DNA of 64,000 nucleotides. It comes from Cucumis sativus (lineage: Eukaryota > Streptophyta > Magnoliopsida > Cucurbitales > Cucurbitaceae). Where the stretch lies: positions 32,024,408 to 32,088,407 of the forward strand of contig NC_026657.2 in NCBI RefSeq assembly GCF_000004075.3, given 5' to 3'. The notes below the pieces were generated by a model. The model was not told the origin of the DNA and did no database searches. It saw only the letters and a list, made by a program, of their open reading frames with translations. Below, piece after piece: positions 43,782 to 57,200 of the stretch. Both the position numbers and the translations under genes were made by a program. The stretch's first letter is position 1. Each line of letters opens with the position of its first letter.

Positions 43782-46106
43782 ATGCAGAGGCCACCACCAG
43801 AAGATTTTCTATTGAAGGAGACCAATCCCCATCTTGGTGGGGGGAAGGTCACTGGAGATAAGCTCACGAGCACGTATGATCTCGTTGAGCAAATGCAGTA
43901 TCTCTATGTCCGTGTTGTCAAAGCGAAAGACTTGCCTGGAAAGGATGTTACTGGCAGCTGTGACCCTTATGTAGAGGTGAAGCTTGGGAACTACAAGGGT
44001 ACAACTCGACATTTTGAGAAGAAGTCGAATCCTGAGTGGAGCCAGGTTTTTGCCTTCTCAAAAGACCGGATTCAGTCTTCAGTGCTTGAGGTTACTGTAA
44101 AGGATAAAGATTTTGTGAAGGATGATTTTATGGGTCGTGTGTTGTTTGACATGAATGAGATTCCAAAGCGTGTTCCACCCGACAGTCCATTGGCTCCTCA
44201 ATGGTATAGACTTGAAGATAAGAAAGGCGATAAACTGAAAGGAGAGCTAATGTTGGCCGTTTGGATGGGAACTCAAGCTGATGAAGCATTTCCTGAAGCA
44301 TGGCATTCAGATGCTGCAACTGTCAGTGGAACTGATGGTCTAGCAAATATTCGATCGAAGGTGTATCTTTCACCTAAGCTCTGGTATTTAAGGGTTAATG
44401 TTATTGAAGCTCAGGACTTACAGCCTACTGATAAGGGTCGATACCCTGAAGTTTTTGTGAAGGCTGTCCTGGGAAATCAAGCTTTGAGAACAAGGATTTC
44501 CCAGAACAGAACAATCAATCCATTGTGGAATGAGGATTTGATGTTTGTAGCTGCTGAACCATTTGAGGAACCCTTGATTTTGAGCGTTGAGGACCGAGTT
44601 GCTCCGAATAAGGATGAAACCCTTGGTAGGTGTGCGATTCCTTTGCAATATGTGGACCGGAGATTGGATCATAAACCTGTGAACAGCAAATGGTACAATC
44701 TGGAGAAGCATATTATCCTTGAAGGAGAAAAGAAGAAAGAAATCAAGTTCGCTAGCAGAATTCATATGAGGATCTGTTTGGAAGGTGGTTATCATGTTTT
44801 GGACGAATCAACACACTACAGCAGTGATCTTCGTCCTACTGCCAAAGTATTGTGGAAGCAGAGCATTGGAGTGTTGGAATTAGGTATCCTCAATGCTCAG
44901 GGATTGATGCCTATGAAGACTAAAGATGGTCGTGGGACAACAGATGCATATTGTGTGGCGAAATACGGGCAGAAGTGGGTTCGAACTAGGACGATCATTG
45001 ATAGCTTCACACCCAAGTGGAATGAGCAGTATACTTGGGAAGTTTTCGATCCATGCACAGTGGTTACGATCGGTGTTTTTGATAATTGCCATTTGCTTGG
45101 GGGAGATAAAGGTGGAGGGACAAAGGATTCACGAATTGGGAAGGTGAGGATACGTCTTTCAACTCTCGAAACAGACCGAGTTTACACACACTCGTATCCT
45201 CTTCTGGTTTTGCATCCAAATGGAGTGAAGAAGATGGGTGAGATACACTTGGCTGTGAGGTTCACTTGCTCTTCCTTGCTGAACATGATGCACATGTACA
45301 CACATCCCCTGCTTCCCAAAATGCATTATATTCATCCTTTGACGGTCAGCCAGCTTGATAGCTTAAGGCATCAGGCGACTCAGATTGTATCAATGAGGCT
45401 GACCCGGGCCGAGCCACCACTGAGGAAGGAAGTTGTTGAATATATGCTGGATGTCGGTTCCCACATGTGGAGTATGCGAAGAAGCAAAGCAAATTTCTTC
45501 AGGATTATGGGAGTTTTAAGTGGATTAATAGCAGTAGGAAAATGGTTTGATCAAATTTGCAACTGGAAAAACCCCATTACCACTGTACTGATACACATCT
45601 TGTTCATAATCCTGGTCATGTACCCAGAGCTAATCCTGCCCACCATTTTCCTCTACCTCTTCTTGATTGGTGTTTGGTATTACCGTTGGAGACCGAGGCA
45701 TCCGCCACACATGGACACTCGTTTGTCACATGCAGACTCTGCACACCCCGATGAACTTGACGAAGAATTCGACACATTCCCAACATCAAGGGGTGGTGAC
45801 ATAGTGAGGATGAGGTATGACCGACTTAGAAGCATTGCTGGGAGGATTCAGACTGTTGTGGGGGACTTAGCGACTCAAGGAGAGAGGTTGCAGTCTTTGC
45901 TTAGCTGGAGAGACCCAAGAGCCACTGCCCTGTTTGTTTTGTTCTGTCTTGTTGCTGCCATTGTCTTATACGTCACACCATTCCAAGTTGTGGCCCTGCT
46001 TACTGGATTTTATGTTTTGAGACACCCCAGATTCCGCCATAAGCTTCCTTCTGTGCCACTGAATTTCTTCAGGAGGCTGCCTGCAAGGACTGATTGTATG
46101 TTGTGA
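43782..46106 (+). CDS. Multiple C2 and transmembrane domain protein (MCTP3/4, FTIP3/4 type)
   Basis: A single coding exon of 774 residues, nearly the length of Arabidopsis MCTP3/MCTP4, and colinear with them from MQRPPPEDF to the terminal RLPARTDCML. Three C2 domains lie at about 39-145, 200-305 and 362-475. The first keeps acidic loop residues (D61 in SCDPYVEVKLG, D108 and D110 in KDKDF) suited to calcium binding. The phosphoribosyltransferase C-terminal (PRT_C) region spans about 618-774 with membrane hairpins near 598-632 and 714-742. MCTPs tether ER to plasma membrane, especially at plasmodesmata. The FTIP3/4 group is reported to control trafficking of the meristem protein STM, and FTIP1 moves FT protein. 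The intronless CDS with introns only in the leader is usual for this family. Not truncated. Confidence 0.96.
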   Translation: MQRPPPEDFLLKETNPHLGGGKVTGDKLTSTYDLVEQMQYLYVRVVKAKDLPGKDVTGSCDPYVEVKLGNYKGTTRHFEKKSNPEWSQVFAFSKDRIQSSVLEVTVKDKDFVKDDFMGRVLFDMNEIPKRVPPDSPLAPQWYRLEDKKGDKLKGELMLAVWMGTQADEAFPEAWHSDAATVSGTDGLANIRSKVYLSPKLWYLRVNVIEAQDLQPTDKGRYPEVFVKAVLGNQALRTRISQNRTINPLWNEDLMFVAAEPFEEPLILSVEDRVAPNKDETLGRCAIPLQYVDRRLDHKPVNSKWYNLEKHIILEGEKKKEIKFASRIHMRICLEGGYHVLDESTHYSSDLRPTAKVLWKQSIGVLELGILNAQGLMPMKTKDGRGTTDAYCVAKYGQKWVRTRTIIDSFTPKWNEQYTWEVFDPCTVVTIGVFDNCHLLGGDKGGGTKDSRIGKVRIRLSTLETDRVYTHSYPLLVLHPNGVKKMGEIHLAVRFTCSSLLNMMHMYTHPLLPKMHYIHPLTVSQLDSLRHQATQIVSMRLTRAEPPLRKEVVEYMLDVGSHMWSMRRSKANFFRIMGVLSGLIAVGKWFDQICNWKNPITTVLIHILFIILVMYPELILPTIFLYLFLIGVWYYRWRPRHPPHMDTRLSHADSAHPDELDEEFDTFPTSRGGDIVRMRYDRLRSIAGRIQTVVGDLATQGERLQSLLSWRDPRATALFVLFCLVAAIVLYVTPFQVVALLTGFYVLRHPRFRHKLPSVPLNFFRRLPARTDCML

Positions 46107-49100
46107 TGAGAGCCTGACCAATGTCTGCATCTCCCCTCCAATTCTCTTGGACTGACCGACAACGATGATGACATTGCCACGGTATTGCAGTTTTTTTTTC
46201 TGCATTTGTCTTTTCAGTTAGATAATGAAGACAGGGAGGAAAGAAAGCAATAGCATAGCAGTCTTGTTTGCTTCTAGCATCTTGAGTGGCCGATTTTTTG
46301 TTCTTTTATGTGATGTGTATGACCTTTCTTTTTTACCCTTTTTTTTTCTTAACAAAGCCAATGTATTGGCATGTGGGGTTTTATTTTTTTTATTCCTTCC
46401 TCTATGGATCATGTTATAAAAAATAGATATCTTCCCTTCCCTGAAACAGAACAGACCCTTGTGTCAAAAACTCTTCCCATGTCCATATATTGATGATGTT
46501 TAACTCCTTCCTCCATTCTAAACGAACTTGTGATGTGATGATGCCTTGGTTTTGTCGAAAAACTCATTGTTTGTTGATACGAACGCTTTGTGGCTATCCC
46601 AAGCTGACCATAGATATGAAATTGCAAGTACTTTGTAGAGAATGAGATTAAGAATTAGTGTGTGTGTTTGATTTAGGATATGATGCTGTTGATTGGTGGC
46701 TGTGGAATTTAGTAAGAGGTGAATATGTTTTTATTGTATAGAATAATGTAGAAAGAAGGACAAGTTCATGGGAGACACGAGGGTATGTGGACTGGTCTTT
46801 GTGGTAAAACCAAAAAATGTTTGTCGGTTCACTTTCTCTTCGTACCTTATCTGTTTGGTTTTGGGTCCAAAAACTCCTGTTTTCTGGATTCTGTCAATGC
46901 TAATCTCTCTTTTTATATATTCAATTCATTTTCTATTCTCACTCACTATGCAGCTTAAATTTTATATTTATACATACACACATTTTGGATTTTATATAAG
47001 CTTTGAATCATTTTTTTATTTTTGTTCGATTTTGAGATTCTTAATTCTCTGTTTCTTGCTAATGTACTTCGGTTTTCATATATTTATTTAGTTATCTGTC
47101 AAATTTTAGAAAATAGAATTAGTTTTTAGTTGAATAGAAAAACACCTCTTCCAAATAGATAACAAATGGTTAGTAATTGGTGTTTAAAAAGTTTCACTTT
47201 CAGCCCTAAGGGTAAATATATACATATAAGAAATTCCCCAACTAAAGCACCAAATTAACTTATTAATTAACTAAATGTTGCTTCTTACAACTCATAACTT
47301 AAACAGACATGTACTTGAAAATTAACAATAGAAGACTGTAAAATAAGTGATCCACAAAAGTTTGGTTAGAAGTTAAAATGTCTAATTCTCAACTTTAATT
47401 GATGAATGAAGAGTGGTATCTAATCTCATAACCTTTTGAAGAAATGAAGAAAATTCCTTAATAAAAATAAATTAATGTATGATTAGTTAATTATCGTATA
47501 AATAGCCCCTTTAGTAAAAATAAAACCTTTTCCTTTTGTTTGGAGAACTCTTTGAATTTCTTTTGTTTAGTTGCCTAATACCTTCTTTCCAATGCATCAA
47601 TTTTTTTAGTGATTTGAAAAGTACAATGTTATTAATAGTTTGATTTTCTTAGTTAGAAAATACTTTTAGTTTTGTGACGGTTCAAATTTTAGTTAAACTT
47701 TTTAGTTAGTTTCACAACTCGACCCCAATTAGAGGTTTTAAACTCTTAGCATGCATGATCTATCTATGTTATATTACTTTTTAAAAGCACATATTTCAAA
47801 TCAAAATGAGCATGAACCGTAGTAAACCAATCCTGAAAACATAGAAATCGAGATAACATCTAAACCTTGAAAGTATTTTACCATGTCGTAAATTAGCCTC
47901 TCAACAATCATCTTATCTTCTTTGGTTGCAAAATATCTTATTGTTTATCTAGAGAGGTGTGTGTGAACTTTTTTTTAGGTGATAGGTTACTTCTTAATCT
48001 TTCCAAAACGTTGCGTGACTAAAGTTTCTTTGCCTTTTATTTTTCCTCGATAAATTTCTATTTTATTCACAACAACCGTATTTGCTTAAGTCCTTGCAAA
48101 TAGTTAAACTTCACAATAACTTTTTTAATCTATGGTGACTAATTTGGAAAAAGAAAAGAGTTGTAGGAAAATTCAAACGTTTCTAGTTTAGGCAAAGCTT
48201 TCAAACACTCAATATTGCCATTAATGTTGTGTTTGGATCTTTCAAACCCCTCCATGGTATACCTTTTCTGTAGTGAAGTAAAAAATCACTCTTATATCAT
48301 TCCATAGCTTTGAATCTTATGATATAAATATATAGCTTCTCACCAATTTATTGGGAAAGGTATATCATAGGGTTGAAAAGTACATTTTAAAGTACTGATT
48401 AGTATAGTAATTAAAATAATTTTTTCTGACTTAAGAAAAAAAGAACTCATTTTTATTTATTGAATTTTATCTTTTGTGTTATATATGCTATTATTTTATT
48501 TTATAAAAACATTTCTTGTTGTTTGGAAATGTTATAATGGGCTTGATCATAGAGGAGGCCCAATATAGTAGTTAGGAAAAGCCCAATAATTCAATCTCCC
48601 TTCTACCAATTTGAGAACCAGCAACACTATGCCATCTCTTCACACATTTCTCTAGAAAGTCTCCAGAAAGGTTTCGTCATCTTACATGGTTTCAAGCCAT
48701 TTTCAAAACGAACCCATCTCCAAAAGAAGTTTAGTTAAATAATAATTTGTATGATCTTTTTTGGAAGTAATTAGTCGAAATCAATTTTAGAATTAGAACA
48801 TATCCACACTGTTAAATATTATGTTTGTCATGTTTTTAAATCACTCGAAAACACATTAATATTCAGTTAGTTGATTTTAAATCATTAATTTTGAAATTAT
48901 CAAAAAAAATCAAAAGATGACTCGACCACGTCATAAATGCACTCCCAAACATTGTTGTTTGACAATGGCTTGATCATAGCTAGATATATATACAGTGTAT
49001 AAGAAATGAAAAGTGAGGCACTTAAATTTGATATGTTAATAGGAAGTGAAAGAATATTATGAGGAAAATAATTGATTTATAAGTAAAATGATGAAATATG

Positions 49101-51833
49101 ATGTTGTCATACAATGAACTTTGTCGTCCCAATCTTCATTTTTTTTTCTTTTCAATCATCAGCCGTACCATTGAAATTAATTAATTACATCAACCCTTCG
49201 AATATTCTTAGCCCACTAAATTTGCTTAATATTCTATTGATTAATTATATTTTTTTCTTTTTTTTTTTGAAAAAGAAAAACCCTATCTTTCTTCATATAA
49301 ATTATTAAGGGCTTTAGTTATTCATTATTTAAAATAACTTCATTCTTTGCAAATGAAAGCTTAGATCTAGAACGATGTGATAGTGATCTACAACAAGGTG
49401 ATGATCCCATCTTTTTATGTTTTAGGTCACTTGACATGATTTGGCAAAGTTTAAATGTACTATAGACTTTTAGTTGATATGATTCTATATTACGTTGGAA
49501 TGTTTTAAATCTATTATTTGACGCCTCAATAATAGGCCAAACAGAAGAGTCTCATTAGCCAAGTTACGTTATTGAGAATTTTGGCCTTAGGTTTTAAAAG
49601 AGTATACTATATATGAACTCTTTCTAGCCAACTCCATTAGTACCTCTAAATTTATAATTTAATATTTTCTCTCTAGTAATTGATACACAATCGTTAGTGA
49701 AAACCACGCAAATATCTGTGTTTTCATAAACCTTTCAAAAAAAAAATTGATAGGACCATTCTTTCTTTCTTTTGCTTGACCCAAGTGAATGTTGTTACTT
49801 AGGAGGAGTTCTTTCTCTAGCAAATGATTCCTTAAAAGAAAAAAATTCTTATTTTCTTACCTTTTCTATTTTTTTAAAAAAATAAACTTCTAATTATTAG
49901 TTGGCATAAGAAATGAGAGATACATCTCACTTATTCCAAAACGAAAACACTTTTGAGTATCATTTTCTTGAGTGAACAAAACCACTAAAGAACAGAAGTT
50001 TTCAAAATCGTGTAGAAAAATGTAAATATGTCGTCAAAGGTTCTATTTTTGATAATTTTTCTTTACTTTATATAATAAACTCCAATTTTTAATTGATTTA
50101 TTAGGAAATAAGAGGAAAAGGAAATTACAAAATTAAAAAAAAAAAGGAGTGAAAAATATGTATGTGCCTCCATGTGACAAATATATATATATATATTTCT
50201 CAAGGAGTCTACAACAAATATGTCTCAAATACCAATAACATACTTTTGCAACAAAATTTTGAGTTTTTTTTTCTTCTTAAATAATTACATACAAATTTCA
50301 GAAATAAAAACAATTAACAATTAATGTAGCCGACTAGAAATTTTAAAATGGATAAAATCGACCTCAAAGATGCAACTATATTCTAAAAATTGAAAGCTTA
50401 TCAATTAATTTGCATTATTTATTTATTGATTTGTTATTATTATTATTATCATTTATTTATTTAGGTGAAAATGATTTTATTATAAAATAACTAAAGAAGA
50501 CCATGCTTAATTTAATGATTATTAAATAATAGTCTTCACTAAGCGTGCTTTGGGTCACTCTTCATCTCATTGTCAACTTTGGAGTTGAATTTAATTAAGA
50601 ATATAAAGAAAATTAAGATTTTAAATAAATAATCAATGCCTTTTTTTTCCATTAAAAAATATTTTATTTTTATTTTACAAAAGGAATATCTAATTGGGTC
50701 AATTGCGTACGTGTTATTTCATACCATTTTCAAACTTTTATTTGTTGAACTCATGTTAACTCAAATTCATTCATTACTATATATAAATTATTATTTTATG
50801 TTAAAGCCTTTTGTTTTTTAATTAAAGAAAATGTTTTCTAGAAAAAGAAAGATGATAAAATAGGATTTGTTGCTATATATTAAACTAATTTATCTTCTTG
50901 TAAATCTAAAATAATGCAAGAGTACATACCAAAACAAAGCATAAAAATTAACTTTATTCATCTAAATAATATTATTATATTTTATAAATTCTTTTTTGTT
51001 ATATTTCAAAAATGCCTAAAAGAAATTTAAAAATAAAGTTAATATAAAAAGAGTCTTTAATTATTAAATGTTTTAGTTTAAATTGATTTCATCTAAAATA
51101 TGTTAGGTCAATTTCAAATTTTTATTTGTATTAAGCAAATGGTTAAATTAGATTGTGTTTCGTTTTTCGAATAAATAAATCCAACTATGGATCGTTTTAA
51201 AGATTATAATAGGTATTATTGTCGAATGGGTCATTATATTTTTTTATGTTCAACCTTAATTTAAATTATCTAGTGCACAAAAATAGACGGTCTATTAAAC
51301 TATATATAAAATCGATTCCTTCGCTTATTTTCATTTGTATTATTTTTACTTGTACCATCCTAATCCTAATAAAATATACAGAAAGCTAAAGTTATTATAC
51401 GCCTAATTTCCTTATATATTAAAAATACTAATGTGTGGAAAGAAAAGAAAAATCAAAACCAAACCCTAAAGTTAATTTCCTTGTGGGATAAATATGAGAG
51501 AAGGGTTTGAGTTTTTGGTTCTAAAAGGAATAATTATTTGATAACTTTTCAAAGGCTATATGATAGTGACAGTCCATTATATATACATATAACAAAGTCA
51601 ACTATCAAAAATTTGCATTTCTTGGGTTTGAACTATAATGTTTATTAGATTAGATTAATTAAATTGGCATTTGGTTTTTAATAATAATAATTAAGCCTAT
51701 AGAGGTGCAACTCACGCAATCCTTTGTCAATGTTGATTCATTTTTCTTTTGTTTTTCTCTCTTTTTTAACTATACCAAATATTTGAACTAATTATGCATC
51801 TAAGTACAAAATTATTATAAATGATAAATCTAT

Positions 51834-51890
51834 TCAAAATATTTATAAAATATAACCAACTTTCAAATTTTATTTATGATACACACTAAT
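51834..51890. repeat. Copy of the dispersed AT-rich repeat
   Basis: Reads AAAATATTTATAAAATATAA followed by a diverged ATTTATGATACACA, comparable to the copy at 23111-23210. Confidence 0.35.
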
Positions 51891-53539
51891 ACAAAATTAT
51901 TATATTCTAAGTAAACACATAAAAAATCTCTCTTTACATTGAGCTCATAATAATTTTAATTAGCCACAAAGTTCAAGAGTAATTATATAATCACATGGAT
52001 TATAAACTTATATAATGAGAGAACTTTTAAATACGACGTAGATAACAACAAAAGTTGTTTGATAATATTTTTGTTTCTATTTATAATTGAAGAATCAAAT
52101 ACGAAATTTTGTTTTTTATTAAAAAGAAATTAAAAGAGTCACCAAATTTTGAGGATTTTTCAATAAAATATGAGTTAAATTATATATAAATAAATGTCCA
52201 CTCAACTTCAAAAATGTTTTTAAAGTTTGAAAAAGTATAAAATATACTTTAAACTTCCAAATTGATTTTAAAAAATACTCTTATTATTATTATTGTTATT
52301 GTTAATGTTTTGTGTGAAAAACATATTAAACATTGGAAATAAAAAAAATAAGTTTACTATTAAAAAAAACCTTTAATTAAGGAATTTTTTACACAAATAA
52401 ATAGATAAGCTCACAATAGATTCTCAAGTTTTAATAAGGTAGGAACTTGAACATATAAGAACAATAATAAGATGGAATAAAATAGCAAAAGATTGAATAA
52501 GATATGTGTAGCAACCTTTCATGGCCATGAGATAACAATGGCATAATTTATTTTATTGATTATTAATTAAGTAAAACAACAACAAATATGGTCTCTAAAT
52601 CCATATTTGACTCACTCTCTTAGATCTTATATACATTAAACTATATATGTATGTTATATTTTGTGAAATAAATATAGTTGACAAACTTCTATTATTAGTA
52701 GCCCAAATTCAGATGATTGCCATTTTTTGGTCTCATATACATTGTGGGAATCTTGTAAATTAATTATATTGTTTCTGTCAAAGAAAAAACAAACGAATAT
52801 TAATTGTATATTTAATGTCTTCTACAAGAACAACTAATAAAAAAAGCTATCACAATGCATAGCTTCATCAATTTAGAAGGTTGAAAATTTGTTTCAAATA
52901 GTTAAATTACTAAAATTCAATTTTATGTAGGTTGAATTATGTTCAATTTACCAACTATTAATACATAAACACCATATGGTATGTCAAGATATCATATTAA
53001 CTATTGAAACTAAATAAATTTAGGTTTACATGTTTATTATTAGTTTGTTTCATATACCCTTTTGTATGGTTGAAAAAATTGCATCACATTAATACACACT
53101 CAAAAGTCGTACATATTTAATCTAATTATATGATATAATTGGATTGGAATATCAATAACCTTTCATTTTGATATCAAATTTATTGGGGAATTGAGATTAG
53201 TGAAAATGTGGATTTGTTGAATTCAATTTATGTATTTTTTTAAAGAAAAGTATTGGTTCTTTCAAAATATATATCACTTTTTTAATACAACAAATATTTG
53301 ATGGGCCAAGTAACCTCACTTTAACCTTAAAATATCATTTTAATTGATACACTTTAAAGGTTAGATTGATTTTCAATTTATATTCTTATTATGATTGATA
53401 ACCAAAATTATAAAATTATAAAGTATGTATTTGGAGTGAAAGAGTTGTAATAAGATGACAATTTTCCATCAAAATTGGTACAATTAAATTATTTTACATT
53501 GTACTGTGAAATTATTGATATAAGTAAAGAGCTTTTTCA

Positions 53540-53610
53540 AATATAAGAAAATGAACAAAAATATTTATAAATATAGCAAAACATTACTGTTAATGTTGAT
53601 AGACTCTATT
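53540..53610. repeat. Copy of the dispersed AT-rich repeat
   Basis: Contains AAAAATATTTATAAATATAG, CAAAACATT and TTGATAGACTCTATT. A related ATCAATGATTGACATTGATA lies at about 53897, so an eroded inverted-repeat element may span 53540-53920. Confidence 0.4.
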
Positions 53611-53973
53611 AAACTACTCGATCAATTAACGATGAGCATGATCAATCGGTCAAAGTCAATTTTCAACCAAACCAACGTCGAGTCGACTATAATTAGTTTA
53701 GTAAATGTTGAGACATACCTGGATCATGAAGAAGTGTAAACCAATTGTTGGTTGGTCCATCAAATTGTTTAAGCATTTGATAACTTTTAAAATGTTGTCA
53801 GTTTGAAATTTTTAGAAATCGACATCGACCATCTTCAATTCAGTTAATTTTGAACAATCAGCTCGTTTTTCAATCTATCATGTTCACTTCTATTATCAAT
53901 GATTGACATTGATAGTCACATATAATATTATAGTAATTTTAAAAAAAATAAAAAGAAAAGATAAAGGTATTTG

Positions 53974-53978
<5 letters not shown>

Positions 53979-54053
<75 letters not shown>
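53979..54053. repeat. Long (AT)n microsatellite
   Basis: An uninterrupted AT dinucleotide run of 75 bases, the longest in the window. It directly precedes the GC-richer patch at 54060-54260. Repeat length in the assembly may be unreliable. Confidence 0.95.
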
Positions 54054-54057
<4 letters not shown>

Positions 54058-54119
54058 TGGAGTTAGAAAGGTCCTTGTGTTACGGAGTAGTTAGAAGACC
54101 AACAATTATAAAATTACCG

Positions 54120-54270
54120 GGAAATAAGTGGAGGCCGTCTACGTGGGGCCTCTCCAAATCGCTTTCATATTCTCAACTCTCGACCCTCCGATCGCAACAT
54201 CCGGACCCATTCTAAACTTCATTTTCTTAAATCAACGGTCCTAACACACCCCACGTCATAGGTCAACTGC
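54120..54270. promoter_or_regulatory. GC-richer island with G-box and TGACG-like motifs
   Basis: In otherwise AT-rich sequence this patch holds TACGTGGGGCC (54140-54150) inside an imperfect inverted repeat GAGGCC...GGCCTC, then CCCCACGTCATAGGTCAAC (54250-54268). The latter combines ACGT, CGTCA (reverse TGACG) and GGTCAA (reverse W-box). It is 5.8 kb upstream of the TGA-type gene, so it may be a distal element or the promoter of an unrecognised transcript. No gene is visible beside it. Confidence 0.35.
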
Positions 54271-57200
54271 TTCTTCTATGATAATTAATTAATTAATTGA
54301 AATAAATAAAGAAAGAATAATACCAAATGATAAAAAGTGAAAATTTTGAAATTCCTATACTACCCCCCTAACGTCCTTTGTAGATACGTTTATTTCTCTC
54401 CTCTATTTGCATTACAAATTTCATCTAACGGATATATGACTATTAAATATGCATTTATTTACTTTTGCTTTTTATTCATATCTAAACTGAATATTAAATT
54501 CTCACACAATTTAGTGTGTTGGAAAGGATAAATCCAAACTCAAACTACACTCAAAACATTACATTTTCTTTTTACATCACTTCAACTATATATATATATA
54601 TATATATATATTCATATTAGTCGTTTAAGAGTTACGTTAATCAACGATTGGCTAAAGAATATACCATGAATTTTACTATATTATATAAATTTTGTAAGTA
54701 GTTACGTCGTTTTCAATCATTTTTATTTTAAAAATTAAATTTCGAGTGTTTAATGATTAATTTCACTATATTGTATAGATAGTATAAACTTACTAAAGTA
54801 TTGTTATTGATCATTATCTACCTCTTTTCCGCTATGATTATCACCGGCTATCACAACCCTTCTTCAACCACCTTCCACAACTACTACCGACAACCTACTT
54901 TTGTGACAAAAACATAACTTTTGCGATCATTTTCGATAACTAACCGTTGCAACCACGTCTAATCAGAAGCTTCAACCATCAACTCCACTTATCACCTCAT
55001 TTTTCTAGAACGTTTTTTTTTTTATGTTGAAGTAATAATGACATAATTAAATATATAATCTCTTCCATTTACTTAAACTTGTGAGTTTAGTAATAAGTAA
55101 GCAATTTTTCTTACATTGTCTTTTGTTGTACTTGAACAAATGGTTAATAATTTTCTACCTTCAAACACGATACAAAATCAGAAAATGTAGTTTTTACGTT
55201 GTGTCAAAGTAAGCTGAACTCAATGTTAATTGACCTAAGCTTCTTTTCTTCGAGCTTGAATGTTCGATATTCAACCTCGTAATTGTTGCACTAACAACGA
55301 AATGTTTCTCTATTTCAATACAATATCTATTATTTAATTAATATAATATAATATAGTTTGATTCTTATGTAAGTATTAAGTTTTTTCAATCAAATAATTG
55401 TCAAATATAAATTCATAAACAAATTGGGAGGATGTCACATATATATTAAAATCTATTTTATTGTTTGGAACCTTAAAATCTATTTGATTATTTAGTCCAA
55501 ATTACTACTTCATGTTTTAACATAATGACTTGGACATGCTCCCCTAATATCCACTTTTTATGATTCCACCCATTATGACTTAATACACCAAAATTTTGTC
55601 ACATTCAAAACAGACATGAAAAATTCTAAAAAAAAAACTAGCAATCTTATTCTTAGATAATTGTCCTATACCATTATGATTCTAAAAATTTATGGCATAT
55701 AATTCAATTGTGTATATCAATAAAGTAAATCAACATAATTTAGTCAACATACGAATGCGTTAGGGATTAAAAGATACGTGGTTTGTTCCCGTGTTTTCTA
55801 TTTTTATTGCACGTACGCATAAATTAAATTTCAAAATTAACATTTAATTTCTAAATATTATATTTTTCACTAAAATTAAATAAAGAATATGTGTTTTTCA
55901 ACAATGGGATGCTTAATAATAATTAAGCTATCAAAAGTTTGACTTAATATCTATATGCTAAATGTGTTTAGGTGATATTGTATAAATTTTTTCCTAAATT
56001 ATTATTTCCAAATATTATTATCAGCTTTTCTATTAGTCTCATCTTATTTAAAACCAACATTATCATAAACACTGCTATTTTATTATAGAGATGTGGTAAG
56101 GAAAAACATATATTCATAATGAAATGAACTTTATGATGAAATAATATTCTAGATTGTCATTATTTAGTAGTAACTAATAAATAAAAATAATACTTTAACC
56201 TACTCTTACAATTATCTTTTTTCTTTCTTTCTTTATTGCCTATTTTTGTTCTTAATTTTCTCTCCCTATCCTTCCTGTTCATCCTCCACACAATATAGTA
56301 ATATTGGACTAAATAGTATTAGGGTTATGTCATGATATTAATTATTATTGAACATATTGAAATTAGTTTATAATTATGTGTGTGATAAAAGGTCTACCTC
56401 GAAAAATAAAACTATATAGGGATCGTATCATACCATTTATAACAAATGCGAGGGTCGGTAAAAACTCACACATTAAGTATAGAAAGAAGATTCATCACTT
56501 GAAAAATAAGGTTAGGTGGATGGAGTTTACATTTTTCACCCTAACTTCATACTAATTTTAGTGTTCATTTTTATGCTTAGACTTTATATGATTTAAACTA
56601 ACTTTGGACCATTAATATATAAAACATATATCAGCTAACATGAGCATATAGCTCATTTGGCAAATAATTAATATATACTTTTTCTAAGAGGTAATATATA
56701 TTATATGAATATATAGTTTAACAAAATATATATATAAAAAAGTTCATTAGAATTGATTTCTTATTTAGAAATGATGAATTACTAACCTAATAGAAATATT
56801 TAATTATGAAGAGGCTTACAGAACACATTGATCAAAATTATGTAATATTATAACATTAATCATTATTCTAATTCAATGAAATGAAGCAATGAAGTCAACT
56901 GAAACTAGAAAGAATAATAATATTTGGTGTCTTTCTTTCTATTTTTTCTCTATGTTGTGAGTTACATTTTTAGTTCCTTTACTTTACCTAAGCTTTTTTT
57001 TTCTAAGTTTATATTCATTATTGTTGTATTTTTATATCTTTCAGTAAGACCTTAATAATGGTATAATAAAATTATATATTTTATGCTAAAGGTTTAATAT
57101 ACACTTCAAAGACATACCCTTAAGTTATAACAAGCATTTTTAGATATAATTACACCAAAAAGTATCATGTTATGAGAGCTGATTTTATATATGGATCAGT

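Larger units (their letters stand above)
46107..53978. other. Gene-poor AT-rich stretch downstream of MCTP
   Basis: The first 300 bases are the MCTP 3' untranslated region. After that I see no supported coding region: frames are short, AT-biased and without domains. A slightly less AT-rich patch near 48540-48720 (GGGCTTGATCATAGAGGAGG and neighbours) could be an eroded element. Small A/T tracts are frequent. Confidence 0.55.
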
